This document shows, in pieces, positions 45,001 to 56,428 of a stretch of 64,000 nucleotides of DNA. This DNA is from Parasitella parasitica (lineage: Eukaryota > Mucoromycota > Mucoromycetes > Mucorales > Mucoraceae). Both the position numbers and the translations under genes were made by a program. The stretch spans positions 1 to 64,000 of the forward strand of contig MU619249.1 in assembly GCA_025201805.1 (NCBI GenBank), in the 5' to 3' direction. The notes beneath the pieces were generated by a model that was not told where the DNA came from, searched no databases, and saw only the letters and a program-made list of their open reading frames with translations. Position 1 is the first letter of the stretch; the number at the start of each line of letters is the position of its first letter.

Positions 45001-48000
45001 ATCTATAAGAGATGCTTTACAAAACGGCAAATTCCAAATGGCAGAGCTATTATTGAATTCTATTGACGACAAGATGCTGTGTGAATCAACCACTGATTCA
45101 GGTCTAAATATGTGGCATATTCTCGCTGACTTCAAGCCGTTCGCTAGAGACATATGGCAAGACTACATTGATGAATTCGTCTCTAGAGTCAAGAATGCAA
45201 ACCCTCCCTTTATCAAGGACAACTATAATAGAACGCCTTTGCATTACGCTGCCAAGCATGGACAAGACTTGCTTCTCCAAAGATTCATTCAAATTAATGA
45301 TATTGGTCTCAATGTCAATGACGTGGAAGGAAAATCAGAGCTTGATTATGCAGTTGAAGCTTGTCAAATTGATTGTGTGAAGGTTCTTACATACATACAG
45401 TCAGATCTTCGATGGCCTGTATTAACTTGACCACTGTTTTCATGTAGATTCTTTTGGATGCAGGCGCCAGTGTCATCAAATGTCTCACATTGCCAAGAAG
45501 CCATAAATCGATACTCTTACAAGCTGTGGAGAAACAAGAATACGATATCGCTAAATTACTTCTGGATCAAACTGCACTGACTGACGACGGAGACAGTGCA
45601 AATGGAAGGCCAACCTGCATCATGATGGCTTGCCAACAAAAGGACCTCAAGATGCTGCAACTTCTTGTCGATTATCGTGCTAATCCAAATACCCCTTGTT
45701 ATATTGAACGTCTGGGTAAACACGGAAAGGCTTATCAAGTGCTTGTACATCCTATTTTCATTGCATCTCAACTATCAGATGAACGTTTTTTGGAGGTTTG
45801 TAGTTTTCATGCTTTAATTTGGGTATTACTCAACCTTTTTTTTTTTTTTTTTTNNNNNNNNNNGATATAGACTCTCTTGAAGGCTGGTGCAGACCCGAAT
45901 GTGTATGGACCTACATCAGAGCCAGAAAAAGGACAATCATGCTTCATGTATAATGTCGCTCTCAAGCACACTAAGCACCAGGAGGTAATAAAATGCCATC
46001 ATTAATTGACAAGGCAAACACATTCTAAACCCTCTTCTTTTATTGGTTTTAGATGCTACTAAAATACAATGTTGATTTGAACAGTGTCGATCCTACTACA
46101 AAACGATCCATCTTTTACCAGTTTTTCTTTGACATCATGGCCACCCAATCTTCCAACTATATCCGTCAAATGTCTCCAGACCTTGGTTTTGATACGGTCA
46201 TCTACGAAAAGATGCTTCAAATGACACTAAATGGTTCGCAAGTGAATCATGTTGATTCTTTCACAAATATGACACCTCTAGAATTTGCAATTCGCGACAA
46301 GAAGCCTCTGCTAGTAAATGTAAGTTCGTTCATTTATATGTACATACATCCAACATTAAACTGACATAACACAAAGCGTCTTTTATCGTTTGGAGCCAAC
46401 CCCAATATTGAAAGTTGCGCCAGTTCAAAAAATACATCTTTTGCACATGTTGCAAATCCTCGAGGCATCAAATTACCTGGCATCTTGCATGCAATTATGC
46501 AAAACAACACAGAAATTTTGGCTCTTATTTTCAGCCAGACCAAACATGCAATCAACATAGAATGGCAAGATGATGAAGGCAACAATATTCTGTCATTCAC
46601 AGCAGGCACAATTAGCGGTTATTCTCATTGCAATAGTATGATTATGGATCAGGTTTTTGGTCAAATGTCAAAAACTATCTTCGAGAAGTTACTACGCTTA
46701 AAGAATTTTCAAGGTGAAAAGCCTAAATTCGCTTGTATTAAATACATTGTTATTTACTGTCTATTGATTTAGGAATATCGCCCATTCTTTATGCTTACCA
46801 TAGACAAGACAAGACATTGTACAATATGTTGGTCACAAAGGATAATTCTGCTGCTGTTTATGCCCAGAAGAACTATAAAAAAGAGGTTTTCCCTCAGGGT
46901 AGCAGCTGCTCACCTATGGATGTTGATCACATATCTCTTGTTCAAGTCGACCATGATGCACAAATCGAGCGTGAAAAGCTTCAAAGATTAAAAGATTTGG
47001 AAAAAGCTCAAGACCAGTCAACCAAAGCCACGAAAGAGGATGAAAAATTCAAGGTAGATCCTTATGCCAAGCTGAGCAAAGTTGGTACCCTTGCATTAAA
47101 CGAAGCCGGTCAGCCCTATGATATTATGTTAATGAAGGTCGAGTTGAACAGCTGGGGATCCAATACCGATACAACGTAAGCATATAGCACTAGTCATATT
47201 GATGCATCAACTAACACGACATTCATATCAGATTCTATAAAATGAGCATCATTCTCAATAAAGTGTTGAATATATATATATTATGGACTCGTTGGGGACC
47301 GTTTGGATCCGAAGGACAGCATCAAAAGACACCCTTCTTGACCAAAGAAGAAGCCGTTACTGAATTCAAATCCATCTTCAAGGCAAAAACTGGAAATGAG
47401 TGGGATAATCATGAAATATCCTTTGAAACAAAACCAAATCGCTATGAGCCCATGAAGATATCGCATCATCCAAAGGACACTATCATCAAAAACTTTGATT
47501 TCTTGGAAACTTCTGTGCGTTCCGAGCTGTCAAGTGAAATTTTTGATGCCATGAGGTTGGTTTGCAATTACACATACTTGTCAAGAGTCTATTCTGCCAC
47601 GGAAATCGATATGCCGCTTGGTCAAGTACCTCAGGAACGAATTGAAAGTGCCCGCGCCTTGTTGAATGAGACGTCTGAGCTGATTAAAACTTATAATGAA
47701 CTCAAGCAATGCTATACTGACAAGGCGAAAATACAAGAATCAAAAGGTATGCTTGTTGATTTTCATGGGAAGTTTGTCTTACATTAATCATTATACATGT
47801 AGTTTATGCATTCAAAATTGCCCGAAAGTGTGTTGCGTACTCTCGTCTTCTTCCCCGTTGTGGGGAGGAAAACAAGGCCATTCGATCCCTTTACAACCAC
47901 AGTAACAACGCCATTTCCATTGAACTCAGTAAGCTTGCTGATTTAAGCTATGTTGGATTTGCTGCCAATGTCATGTTGGCAGCAAAGCATCATATTGAAA

Positions 48001-49542
48001 CGACCAACCCACTTGACTATGCTTTCCGTTCGCTCGTTTGTTCTCTAAGGCCAATGTCTTACCTCAATGACTTGAATGAATATCAGCTAATCTCCAAGTA
48101 CATGAATTCTACTTCAAAGTCGAAGTTCGAACTAGTGCACCTTTTTGCAGTCAACCGAGCTAACGAAGAAGAAAGATTCCGTCCTTACGCAAAATCGGAC
48201 AATCGTAAATTGCTATGGCATGGATCTCGAATTGGTAACTTTATGGGTATCCTCAAGCAAGGCCTTCGAGTGACTCCTCGCACTACTAGCGCAAATGTAA
48301 GTTATATATGAATGCTTTTCGTACTAAATCATATATAAATACTAAAATACTGAATGCATTGATATTGAATAGGGAGCTTTATTGGGCTATGGTGTTTATT
48401 TTGCAGATACATTCTCAAAGTCTTTGAATTATTCTACAGAGGATTTTGGAAATCAAAGATCTGCTTACAAATTGATGCTGTTGTGTGAGGTTGCATTAGG
48501 CACTGAAAGGCTTAATGGCGATAAATCTGTACAATCTAATCAACCGTTTGACTCTAAAAAGGGTCAAGGAATGAATATCCCTGATCCTGAGAATGCTGTG
48601 TACGATGAAACCGGTGTAAGTATACATAATGTCAGCATTGAAAAACAAAACACCAACATGTTACATTAGCTTTGTATACCTATTGGTCCTTGTATTCCAT
48701 TCGTGCAACCTACGTCTACTGAAAATGGTTCGTTTACCCCTACAATGAACCTCAATTTTAATGAATGGGCAGTTTTCAACGAAGATCGCATCAAGATTCG
48801 TTATCTTTTGATCATAAAAGAAACAAGCAGCTGTTCCTTGTGCTTTACTCCTAATATCCAGAAGCGGTTATTAAAGCCCTATGTTGATCAGAAAATTAAA
48901 GACTATGACTATGGAGACTTTAATAGTTATGAAGCTGAAATTGTCAAGGCATATCTCACACATACAAATAAGACTCCTCAAGACATTTATATGGAGGATA
49001 TAGAGAATTTTATGGAGGCAAAAGGCTACAGTAAGTATTAAACTTACTACACGCATCTCTTAACTAAATGAATACGTATAATGATAGAAGATAAATGGAA
49101 TATACCATTAGATCTACAAAAAGACAGTAAAATATGTTGTGCGTGCGCAAAGAAAATCACTACAATGCTTTTAGATCGAAGAATATCATGCAATAGTTGT
49201 TCAGACCCAAATATTGGTAGGTTATCTGTGCTGCACATCCTAGATAAAAAAAAAAGCATCACCTCATCGTCTTATCGCATAGATAAACTTAATAAGAAGC
49301 CTAGATGTAAATATGGAAAAGATTGTCGAACTCAAGCCAACGTTACTCATGCTTCAAAATACAAGCATTGGTTTAAGAGAAACGTCGCCGATGATCCTAA
49401 TTTTATGGCAGACAGTAGTGAACTAGACGATGATGACTATAAACCCGAGAATAACGATAAAACAGATGATGAGAATGAAAATGAAGACGATGACCATATG
49501 GAAACAGATACCGAAGATTCAATGGAAATTGATGAAGATTAA
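39077..49542 (+). CDS. Giant ankyrin-WGR-PARP with CHFR-like C-terminus and PBZ finger
   Basis: Twenty-three exons, all phases consistent, give 3046 residues. Boundaries: 39077-39172, 39245-39364, 39424-40251, 40303-40644, 40708-41746, 41803-42302, 42365-42613, 42669-42813, 42871-43500, 43559-44098, 44157-44695, 44756-44948, 45000-45382, 45448-45795, 45871-45984, 46053-46319, 46377-46713, 46773-47175, 47232-47746, 47803-48296, 48373-48615, 48670-49030, 49088-49542. Layout: Lys-rich N-terminus; at least 15 ankyrin repeats over about 460-2200 (TALHYAAYFGHAETCKVLI and similar); a WGR domain (about 2365-2440, reading TRWGPFG); the PARP helical regulatory domain; and the catalytic domain with WHGSR, GYGVYFAD and NEWAVFN, so the His-Tyr-Glu triad for polymer synthesis is intact. 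A CHFR-like segment, a Cys cluster and a PBZ finger (Cys2969, Cys2975, His2983, His2989) follow, then an acidic tail. The Ank-WGR-PARP order is that of nematode PME-5. It probably acts in the nucleus on damaged chromatin. Confidence 0.93.
45854..45863. other. Assembly gap (10 N) inside PARP intron 14
   Basis: Ten N after a run of T, seven bases before the acceptor of PARP intron 14. Exons 14 and 15 join in frame around it (VYG and ankyrin text on the far side), so the gap is intronic. The intron's true length is unknown. Confidence 0.95.
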
Positions 49543-49792
49543 AAGCCTTTTATGCAAGATTATACTATGAATAAACCTGATTTTAAATCTATTTATACTA
49601 CTTCTCAAGTATTTTATGGCACAAAAATTCATTGAATGCAATGTTGATGATCTCAGTCTCATCCCCTTCATGTTTTCAGCATACCTTGTAATTCCTTGAT
49701 CTGTCAAAATCTCATCGTGACTGTGGCAAAGGGATGTATGTTTAGTGCAAAGTTTGGGATGCTTGTTTCTTGTCTCTTTACACATTCAGCAC

Positions 49793-51416
49793 ATGTTCCC
49801 TCGTCAGCTACTTCGTTCACTGAAGACAAATTATGGTATGCAATGCCATAGCACAATAAAAGACCATACTTTTTCAGGGGAATTTCTCATACAAAATCCT
49901 TAATCAGGTGTGCTATCATATAGTTTGCCAATTACGAGATCTTTTCATATTTCGAGAGCCAGCCTAGTGAAAGCTGCTGATAAGCCCAAAGTCAATGGTA
50001 AATTTGAATAATAATTTACATTATACTGTCTAATATTTTTTTTTTCTTGAATCCAAAGACGTCTCCAAAACAAATGAGCATGACCACAGAGCAATCGGTA
50101 AAGCACAATCGTTGTTCATGATTCACCCCGTTAGCCCCGGCTCCATTTTCATGTTACCTCATGGTACTCGCATTGTACATAAACTTCAAGATTTTTTGAG
50201 GACAGAATATGCTAGATATGGTTATGATGAAGTGATGACACCTTTAATTTATAAAAAAGAATTGTGGGAGACAAGCGGCCATTGGCAAAACTACATGGAA
50301 GATATGTTTATGGTAAAGAGTGGACGTGAACAAGTATGCACTCACGAACATGACCATGATGGCGATCAATCAATTGACACAGAAGAAGGACTCTTTGGCT
50401 TAAAACCAATGAATTGCCCTGGACATTGTTTAATTTTTGACAGCACCCCTAAATCATACCGTGATCTACCAATTCGATTGGCCGATTTTAGCCCACTGCA
50501 CAGGTATGTCACCTAAGATATTCCTATTATAAGTTTTTTGACTTATTTTAATATAAGAAACGAAGCATCGGGTGCTTTGACAGGTTTAACCAGAGTGCGA
50601 AGGTTCCACCAGGACGATGCTCATATTTTTTGTGCTGAAAAGCAGATTGAAAATGAAATTACATCCTGCCTGTCCTTTGTTGATCGAGTATACAAAGCAT
50701 TTAAATTCCCTCACTACGATCTGACTCTTTCTACTCGCCCAGAATCACAGTATATTGGATCAATAGAAGAGTGGGATCATGCTGAGGAAGCACTAAAACA
50801 AGCCCTGAATAGCACAGGTCGTTCTTGGTCTGTCAAGGAAGGCGATGGCGCATTTTATGGCCCTAAGATTGATATCATGGTCAAGGATTCCAGTGGTAAA
50901 TCTCATCAAACTGCAACAATTCAATTGGATTTTCAATTGCCTGGAAGATTTGGATTAAATTATGTTGACGAGAATGATGTATCGCAAACGCCTGTCATTG
51001 TACATCGTGCTATTCTTGGTTCCATCGAACGTATGATGGCAATTCTGATTGAACACACTGGTGGTAAATGGCCATTCTGGCTGAGTCCTCGTCAAGGTGT
51101 TGTCATTCCTGTTTCTACTCAATTTGCTGACTATGCCAAAATTGTGGCACAATCATTATCTTTGGGCCATAATCAAGAATCCAGCGCTTCTCATGATCAT
51201 TATTACGTGGATGTAGATTCTTCTCCTCGCGATAGACTCAACAAGATGATACGTCAAGCCCAACTTCAACAATACAACTTTATCTTTGTTGTTGGGCAAA
51301 AGGAAATGGATGAAGGGACTGTAAATGTAAGAACTCGCAAGGGTGAAGTTTTGGGCGCAATGAGTGTTGAACAAGTCCGTGAAATGTTTGCTTCCATGAC
51401 TAAGAAATTAGAGTAG
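49793..51416 (+). CDS. MST1: Mitochondrial threonyl-tRNA synthetase
   Basis: Four exons (49793-49835, 49908-49997, 50059-50503, 50558-51416) give 478 residues. A basic, Ser-rich leader (MFPRQLLRSLKTNYG through SFHISRASLVKAADK) is a mitochondrial presequence. The class II ThrRS core follows: VMTPLIYKKELWETSGHW, the zinc-site region LKPMNCPGHCLIF, motif 2 LTRVRRFHQDDAHIFC and motif 3 HRAILGSIERMMAILIEHTG. The anticodon-binding domain is at the C-terminus. The N-terminal TGS and editing domains of cytosolic ThrRS are absent, as in yeast Mst1 of similar length. It charges mitochondrial tRNA-Thr. The first intron's acceptor at 49907 was chosen because the earlier AG at 49877 leads to a stop. Confidence 0.94.
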
Positions 51417-52299
51417 CTGTATGTATATTTGATAATAAATGTAATTTTAAAAAAGGTACATGTTGTTGGCTCCATGTAAACAGTTCTCTTGTATTTGCTG
51501 GCTGTCAAAGATTGAAAAGTTCAAGTATTACACCATTTTGAAAATGTTAGATACAGGGCTGTCCGATATATACCTCATTTAAACCAGATAACTCTATTTA
51601 AAAAGCTATGCGCAAAACAAGTTTTTAATCTACTAGTATTTTCAAACTCTGGATCAACGCAACAACCAAACTCATGCAACCATGCATTTCAACGCATCTG
51701 CAGTCTAAAATTTTATTCAGTATAATATGCGATTCATCCCAAATCGTACGTACTACAGTCATCATATGCCTCTCACTGAAGCACATAAATACCCTCAATT
51801 TCGCATTCTCGATATTGAGCAGCTTCATGTAAAAACGAATCTGATACAATGATCAAGAAGAGCATATGCATTCACAACAGCGAATGTTGACTAATCAAAT
51901 ATCAACTACTACACTTTACGTTGGAGCCGAACTCATGTTCACATATAGTATGTATAATAATTTAGGCATATTCAAGCCAATAATTTGTGGACGTATGAAG
52001 CTGAGGATGGGAAAGAAAAAGATAATCAAAGGCTAAAAGATAAAAGCATCAATAAGACTACAAAAAGCTCCAAGTATTTCTCTCTGGTACTTGCAGCTCT
52101 GCGCCAACTTTTAAAGACAAGGAAATAACAGTTTGGATTCTTTAAAGCAGATCCAAAATGGAGTATCTGGTCCGGAGTTTCAAGCATTACGATGCTTACA
52201 AAACGACTACTGTAATGGTATTCTTCTCTTTCTCTCTTTCTCTCTTTTCCTTTTTTCTTCTAACTTTAATTTATTAACATCAATAAAAACACTCAATCA
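51417..52299. promoter_or_regulatory. Upstream region of the SH3 adaptor gene
   Basis: About 880 bp. The left part should hold the ThrRS 3' UTR (AATAAA near 51434). From 52219 a pyrimidine-rich tract (CTCTTTCTCTCTTTCTCTCT-like, to about 52262) precedes the ATG at 52300, a common fungal promoter feature. A short open frame at 52133-52315 overlaps this tract and is probably leader sequence. Confidence 0.4.
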
Positions 52300-55260
52300 A
52301 TGTCTGGTAAGATAGATGATACAAGTTTTAATTGATAGAGAGATACTCACATGTAGACAGTAAATACAGCAATCGCACACCACCGTTATGTAAAAGCCAG
52401 AGATGACGAAATTTCCTTTGAAAAGGGTGAAGTTATCGAAGTGACAGATTCTTCTGATCCAGACTGGTGGGTTGGCAAAAAGAAGGACAACTCTGTGGGT
52501 TTCTTTCCTAGCAACGTAAGCCAAGATGGACTTGCACAGCCAAGCTTTAAAATAATAATGCGATTTTAGTTTGTTGATGTTCAAGGTGATAATGACGTGG
52601 ATGATGAGAGGTCCAAGCTGAAGCAAGAAAATCAAGAAATTATTGAAGATAAAGAAGACAATCAAGCTGAAGAGATTGATACTGCCAAGCCTTCTGATGA
52701 AGATACTACTGTTGACACGGAGGCTCAGGAGCCATCTCCTGAAGAAAAGAAGGGTATTAGACATAAAATGCCTTAGCTATTATGGAAATCTTATATTGGG
52801 GTTTATTCTACTTAGTTGATCAAGTCATCGGTATGGCAAGAGTTATGGAAGATTATGCATCACAGGAAGCTGGAGAAATTTCCCTTCCACGTGGTGGAAT
52901 TATTAATGTTTATGAAGTCATTGATAACGAATGGTCAAGAGGTGAATTGAATGGCAAAGTTGGAAGATATCCCTCAAAGGTAAACTGGACTATGAGACAT
53001 CAATTTGAACAGGAAAAAAAAAACTGAACATTAAAATCTTAGTATTGCGAAGATATTGATATGCCTGGTCGCCCTGACCTTGGCAGACAGGTAAGCGTTG
53101 GATCTCCCGAAGGTAATAAATCCACCCCTAGTGATGAAGATGGATCTGCCCGTAAGTGTTTTATATCAAATGAATGGTTGAATTTTTCGTTAACTCTTTC
53201 GCTTTTGTTAATATGATAGCTAAAGGTGGCTTCAAACTGGCTGCTTATGGTGTCAAACAAGGTGGCATTGGTAGCCTATTAGCTGGTGGCTTCCCTAGCT
53301 TGAGAAAGACAGCAGGTGAGCCCAAGAAGCCCGAATCTGAGGCCAAAAAAGAGGTAGCTACTGAGGAGCCTAAATCTGCATCGATAGCCGAAACGGTCTC
53401 TCCTACTTCCTTCGTTCCCTCTGTTCCCGCTTTCACTGCTTCTGAGGATACGCCTGAAAGCCCCAAGATAGAGGAGAAAAAGGAAGAAAAACCTCGTAAG
53501 TGTATAGTTTTCTATATCTTACAAATTGTCTAACTCACTATTACCCAGTCGGAAAGGCAATTGTATTGCATCGATATGATGCTGATAATGAAGGTGAGGT
53601 TTTATACCAACATTGACATTGCATTGGTAGTAACTCTGATATAGACGAGTTAAACCTCTTAAGAGGAGAATACGTCGAAATTCTTCAACGTAATGCAGAC
53701 GATGAATGGTGGAAAGGGAAGAATGAGAGAGGAGAATGCGGCGTGTTCCCATCCAACTTTGTTAAAGAATTGGAAGAAGATAGTTTTGCTCCTCCCACGC
53801 CTAGTCGATCTCGACGATCTGTCAACACCTCCAGCGTATCTACTGCCTCTAAATCGAGTCCCATCATGGCTAAACCTCCTCAGGTTCCTCGCCCTTCTTC
53901 TGTGCAAACACCTAGTTCTACAAGTCCTGTCACATTAAAACCAAGACCTTCATCAGTTCAAGTATCTTCACTTAGTTCTGCACCTTTAGCGATGCCATCA
54001 ATGCGTTTCACACCACCTATTACTCAAGCAACTTCTATTCCTATTACCGAAGAAACTGAGCAGTCCATCAGGGAAGAGGAACAATACGACGCTGATGAAG
54101 AAAAGCCTACATCCCCTCTTACTAGATCAGAAGTAGAAGAATCACCAGCTTTCACCCCAATCGCTGCTGAACGCGGATTACCTGCCGCCAATACTGCTGA
54201 AAAAGAGGAAGAACAAGCTCAGTCGCCCGTTGTAGACGAAGAAGATCCCATCACAGATCAGGAAGAAAAAGAATCTGGCGTAGACGAGACGCCATTTATG
54301 AGGGAAGAGGATAAAACTGAGCATTCTACTACTGAGATACCCTCTGCTATGAAGGTTGAGGATCCTGTGTCCATATCAGGAGATAGTGATCAAATCAGTA
54401 CCGCTCCTACAGAGGTTCCAGGCGAGGCTGAACTCGAAAGGAAGGATTCTGTTAGAGCCCGGGACGAAACTAAAGACGAGCTCGAGGACGCATCTGAAGA
54501 AGCCAATGTCAATAGTCTTGATCAAAAGCCTATTGCCATTGAGGGAGACAAGGAAAGTGCTACTGAATCTATTGAGAAAATAGATAACAGTCAAGACTCA
54601 ACTACCAATCAAGCCAAAGAAGAAACAGTTGCTGAAGTTGCTGAAGTTGCTGAAGAGGAACACAGTGAGTTTGATAATATACCATCTGGACCAAAATTGA
54701 TATCACCTACTCGTGCTCGTCTGGGAGGCAGAGCGCGCAGATCGCCTCAGGCTCCTAGTAATGAACCTAGTCAAATGGAGACCCTGCAAAAGGAATTAGA
54801 AGCCGAAGAGAAAGAGGAAGAGATCAAAAAGCCCACTGTTCCTGAAAAACCAGCAAAGCCTATCAAACCCATTTTTGCCAAATTCCCCACGCCTTTTGCA
54901 GCAGAAGCTGCTGATGAGATTTCCAAGCGCAATTTAAAACCAACCGCAGCTCGGCGTTTATGGGATGAGACTCCCGCAGATGATAAACCATCAAGCAGTG
55001 CGGCTACTAATGCGGAAGAAGAAACAGCACCTATCCGCCCTTCTGGGGTTAAGAACATTGCATCTCGTTTCAACTTTAATGGAGGCGGCAGTGGTGGTAA
55101 TGAAGTTCTCGAAACCAAGTTGAAAAACCATACCAAAAATGAAGTGGAAAAGGTTCGTAAGGAATTCGAGTTGTTATTACAAAAAGAGCGTGAAAAGCGC
55201 ACTCAATTGGAGATCACAGTTGCCGAGTTGATCGAAAAAGTTAAATCTTTGGAGAATTGA
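52300..55260 (+). CDS. Triple-SH3 adaptor with C-terminal coiled coil (CIN85/CD2AP layout)
   Basis: Eight exons (52300-52306, 52361-52515, 52570-52753, 52816-52979, 53043-53151, 53220-53495, 53549-53593, 53645-55260) give 851 residues. SH3-1 is at about 5-58 (AIAHHRYVKARDDEISFEKG, then DWWVGKKKDNSVGFFPSNFV). SH3-2 is at about 119-175 (ARVMEDYASQEAGEISLPRG, KVGRYPSKYCE). SH3-3 is at about 299-355 (AIVLHRYDADNEDELNLLRG, DDEWWKGKNERGECGVFPSN). A long Pro/Ser/Glu-rich disordered region follows, with PxxP motifs and a basic patch (PTRARLGGRARRSPQAPS), then a coiled coil at about 800-850. Such adaptors link endocytic and actin proteins. SH3-2 lacks the second Trp of the usual WW pair (EWSRGE). The closest-known function is inferred from architecture only. 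Confidence 0.88.
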
Positions 55261-55367
55261 ATGGATTGAAATGCTACAAAAGACATTTCACTATATTTTA
55301 TTATATTTGATATATCATATATAAAACTAAATTGAAAAAATGGTGGAAATTGATTGAAATCTTTGAT

Positions 55368-56428
55368 TTATTTCTTGGAAGCAAGTGCTCTTCTCTTGTC
55401 ATCCTCTTGCTGTTGTTGTCTGGAAGAAGCTGGATCTGCCCAGTATCCATGTGGCTGTTGTTGTTGTTGTTGTTGGACAGGGTGCTGCATATATTGTTGC
55501 TGTTGATTTCCATAATAACCTGAGCCTGGCATTTGACCGTAGGGTGATTGTTGTTGCTGCTGTTGAGGGGATTGCTGTGGCTGTGGCTGGGGCTGCTGTT
55601 GTTGATGATATGCCGGATTCATGTAATTTGGATGGCCACCATAAGCTGTACTCATAGGAGGCATCACATGAGATCCACTTGATGAGGCAGTGCTGTAAGG
55701 CTGCGGTTGATAAGATCCATTGTTATTACTGCCGTAGCTGGGTGTTGCTGCAGACCCCGCAGTGGTCGTAGCAATTGTTTGTGAAACAGGTTCAGTCTTT
55801 GCTTCAACCTTTTCGATTTGTTGACTACTGGCAGCGTTTCTAGGCGGATTGTATACAGAATCATTGTCCTGTATTATTAACGTTATTACGCATATCCATT
55901 TTTCAAATACTACTATTGTACAAACATTTGACTCGCCTTGAGCTGCATCTGGCGCGTTTAAGCAAGCTTGAATAAGATTCTTTCCTTCTGGTTTAGTTAC
56001 GATAGGCTGTAATTTGACAGTGGTAAATGTGTACACTAAGCCAGTTTCAGACACAACTAAAAGCAAAACCTGTGTACCTGTTAATGTACTCAACTCGTAT
56101 GCCTACAGAATATGAGTAAAGTTAAGGCCCAAGCTTCTGTATAATTGTATTTCTAATATATTTTCACACACATAAAAAATTTTCCTCCAAGACTAAAAAA
56201 ACGAAAAAAAAGAAAACAAGGATGTGTTCTTACCTTCTTCATGATACCAGCTTTGCGTTTCGAGAAAGTAATGTGTCTACGGTTTTTATCTTCAATGTAT
56301 TCAATCTTGATCTTTCTTCTGCCCGAGCGTCTTGAAGGTTTTACATCTGAATCTTCCCCCGAGATGTTGTCTTGGTCGTTTATATTTTCGATAATGGGCT
56401 CATCAGTGGATAATTGATTTGGATTCAT
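55368..56428 (-). CDS. SRF-type MADS-box transcription factor (Mcm1-like)
   Basis: Three minus-strand exons (56428-56234, 56102-55926, 55868-55368) give 290 residues. After an acidic leader the MADS domain spans about residues 35-92: GRRKIKIEYIEDKNRRHITF, SKRKAGIMKKAYELSTLTGT and QVLLLVVSETGLVYTF. These are the SRF/Mcm1 type, not MEF2. The SAM region (KLQPIVTKPEGKNLIQACLN) follows. The C-terminus is Gln/Pro-rich with several poly-Gln runs, a likely activation domain. Mcm1-type factors bind CArG boxes as dimers and combine with partners in mating, cell-cycle and metabolic control. The second intron (57 nt) has a non-consensus GTTTGT donor and no in-frame stop, so retention would add 19 hydrophobic residues. 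Confidence 0.92.

Noticed and set aside
55440-55620. CAA/CAG-type repeat tract as a stand-alone repeat element
   Set aside because: It is the poly-Gln coding part of the MADS-box gene.
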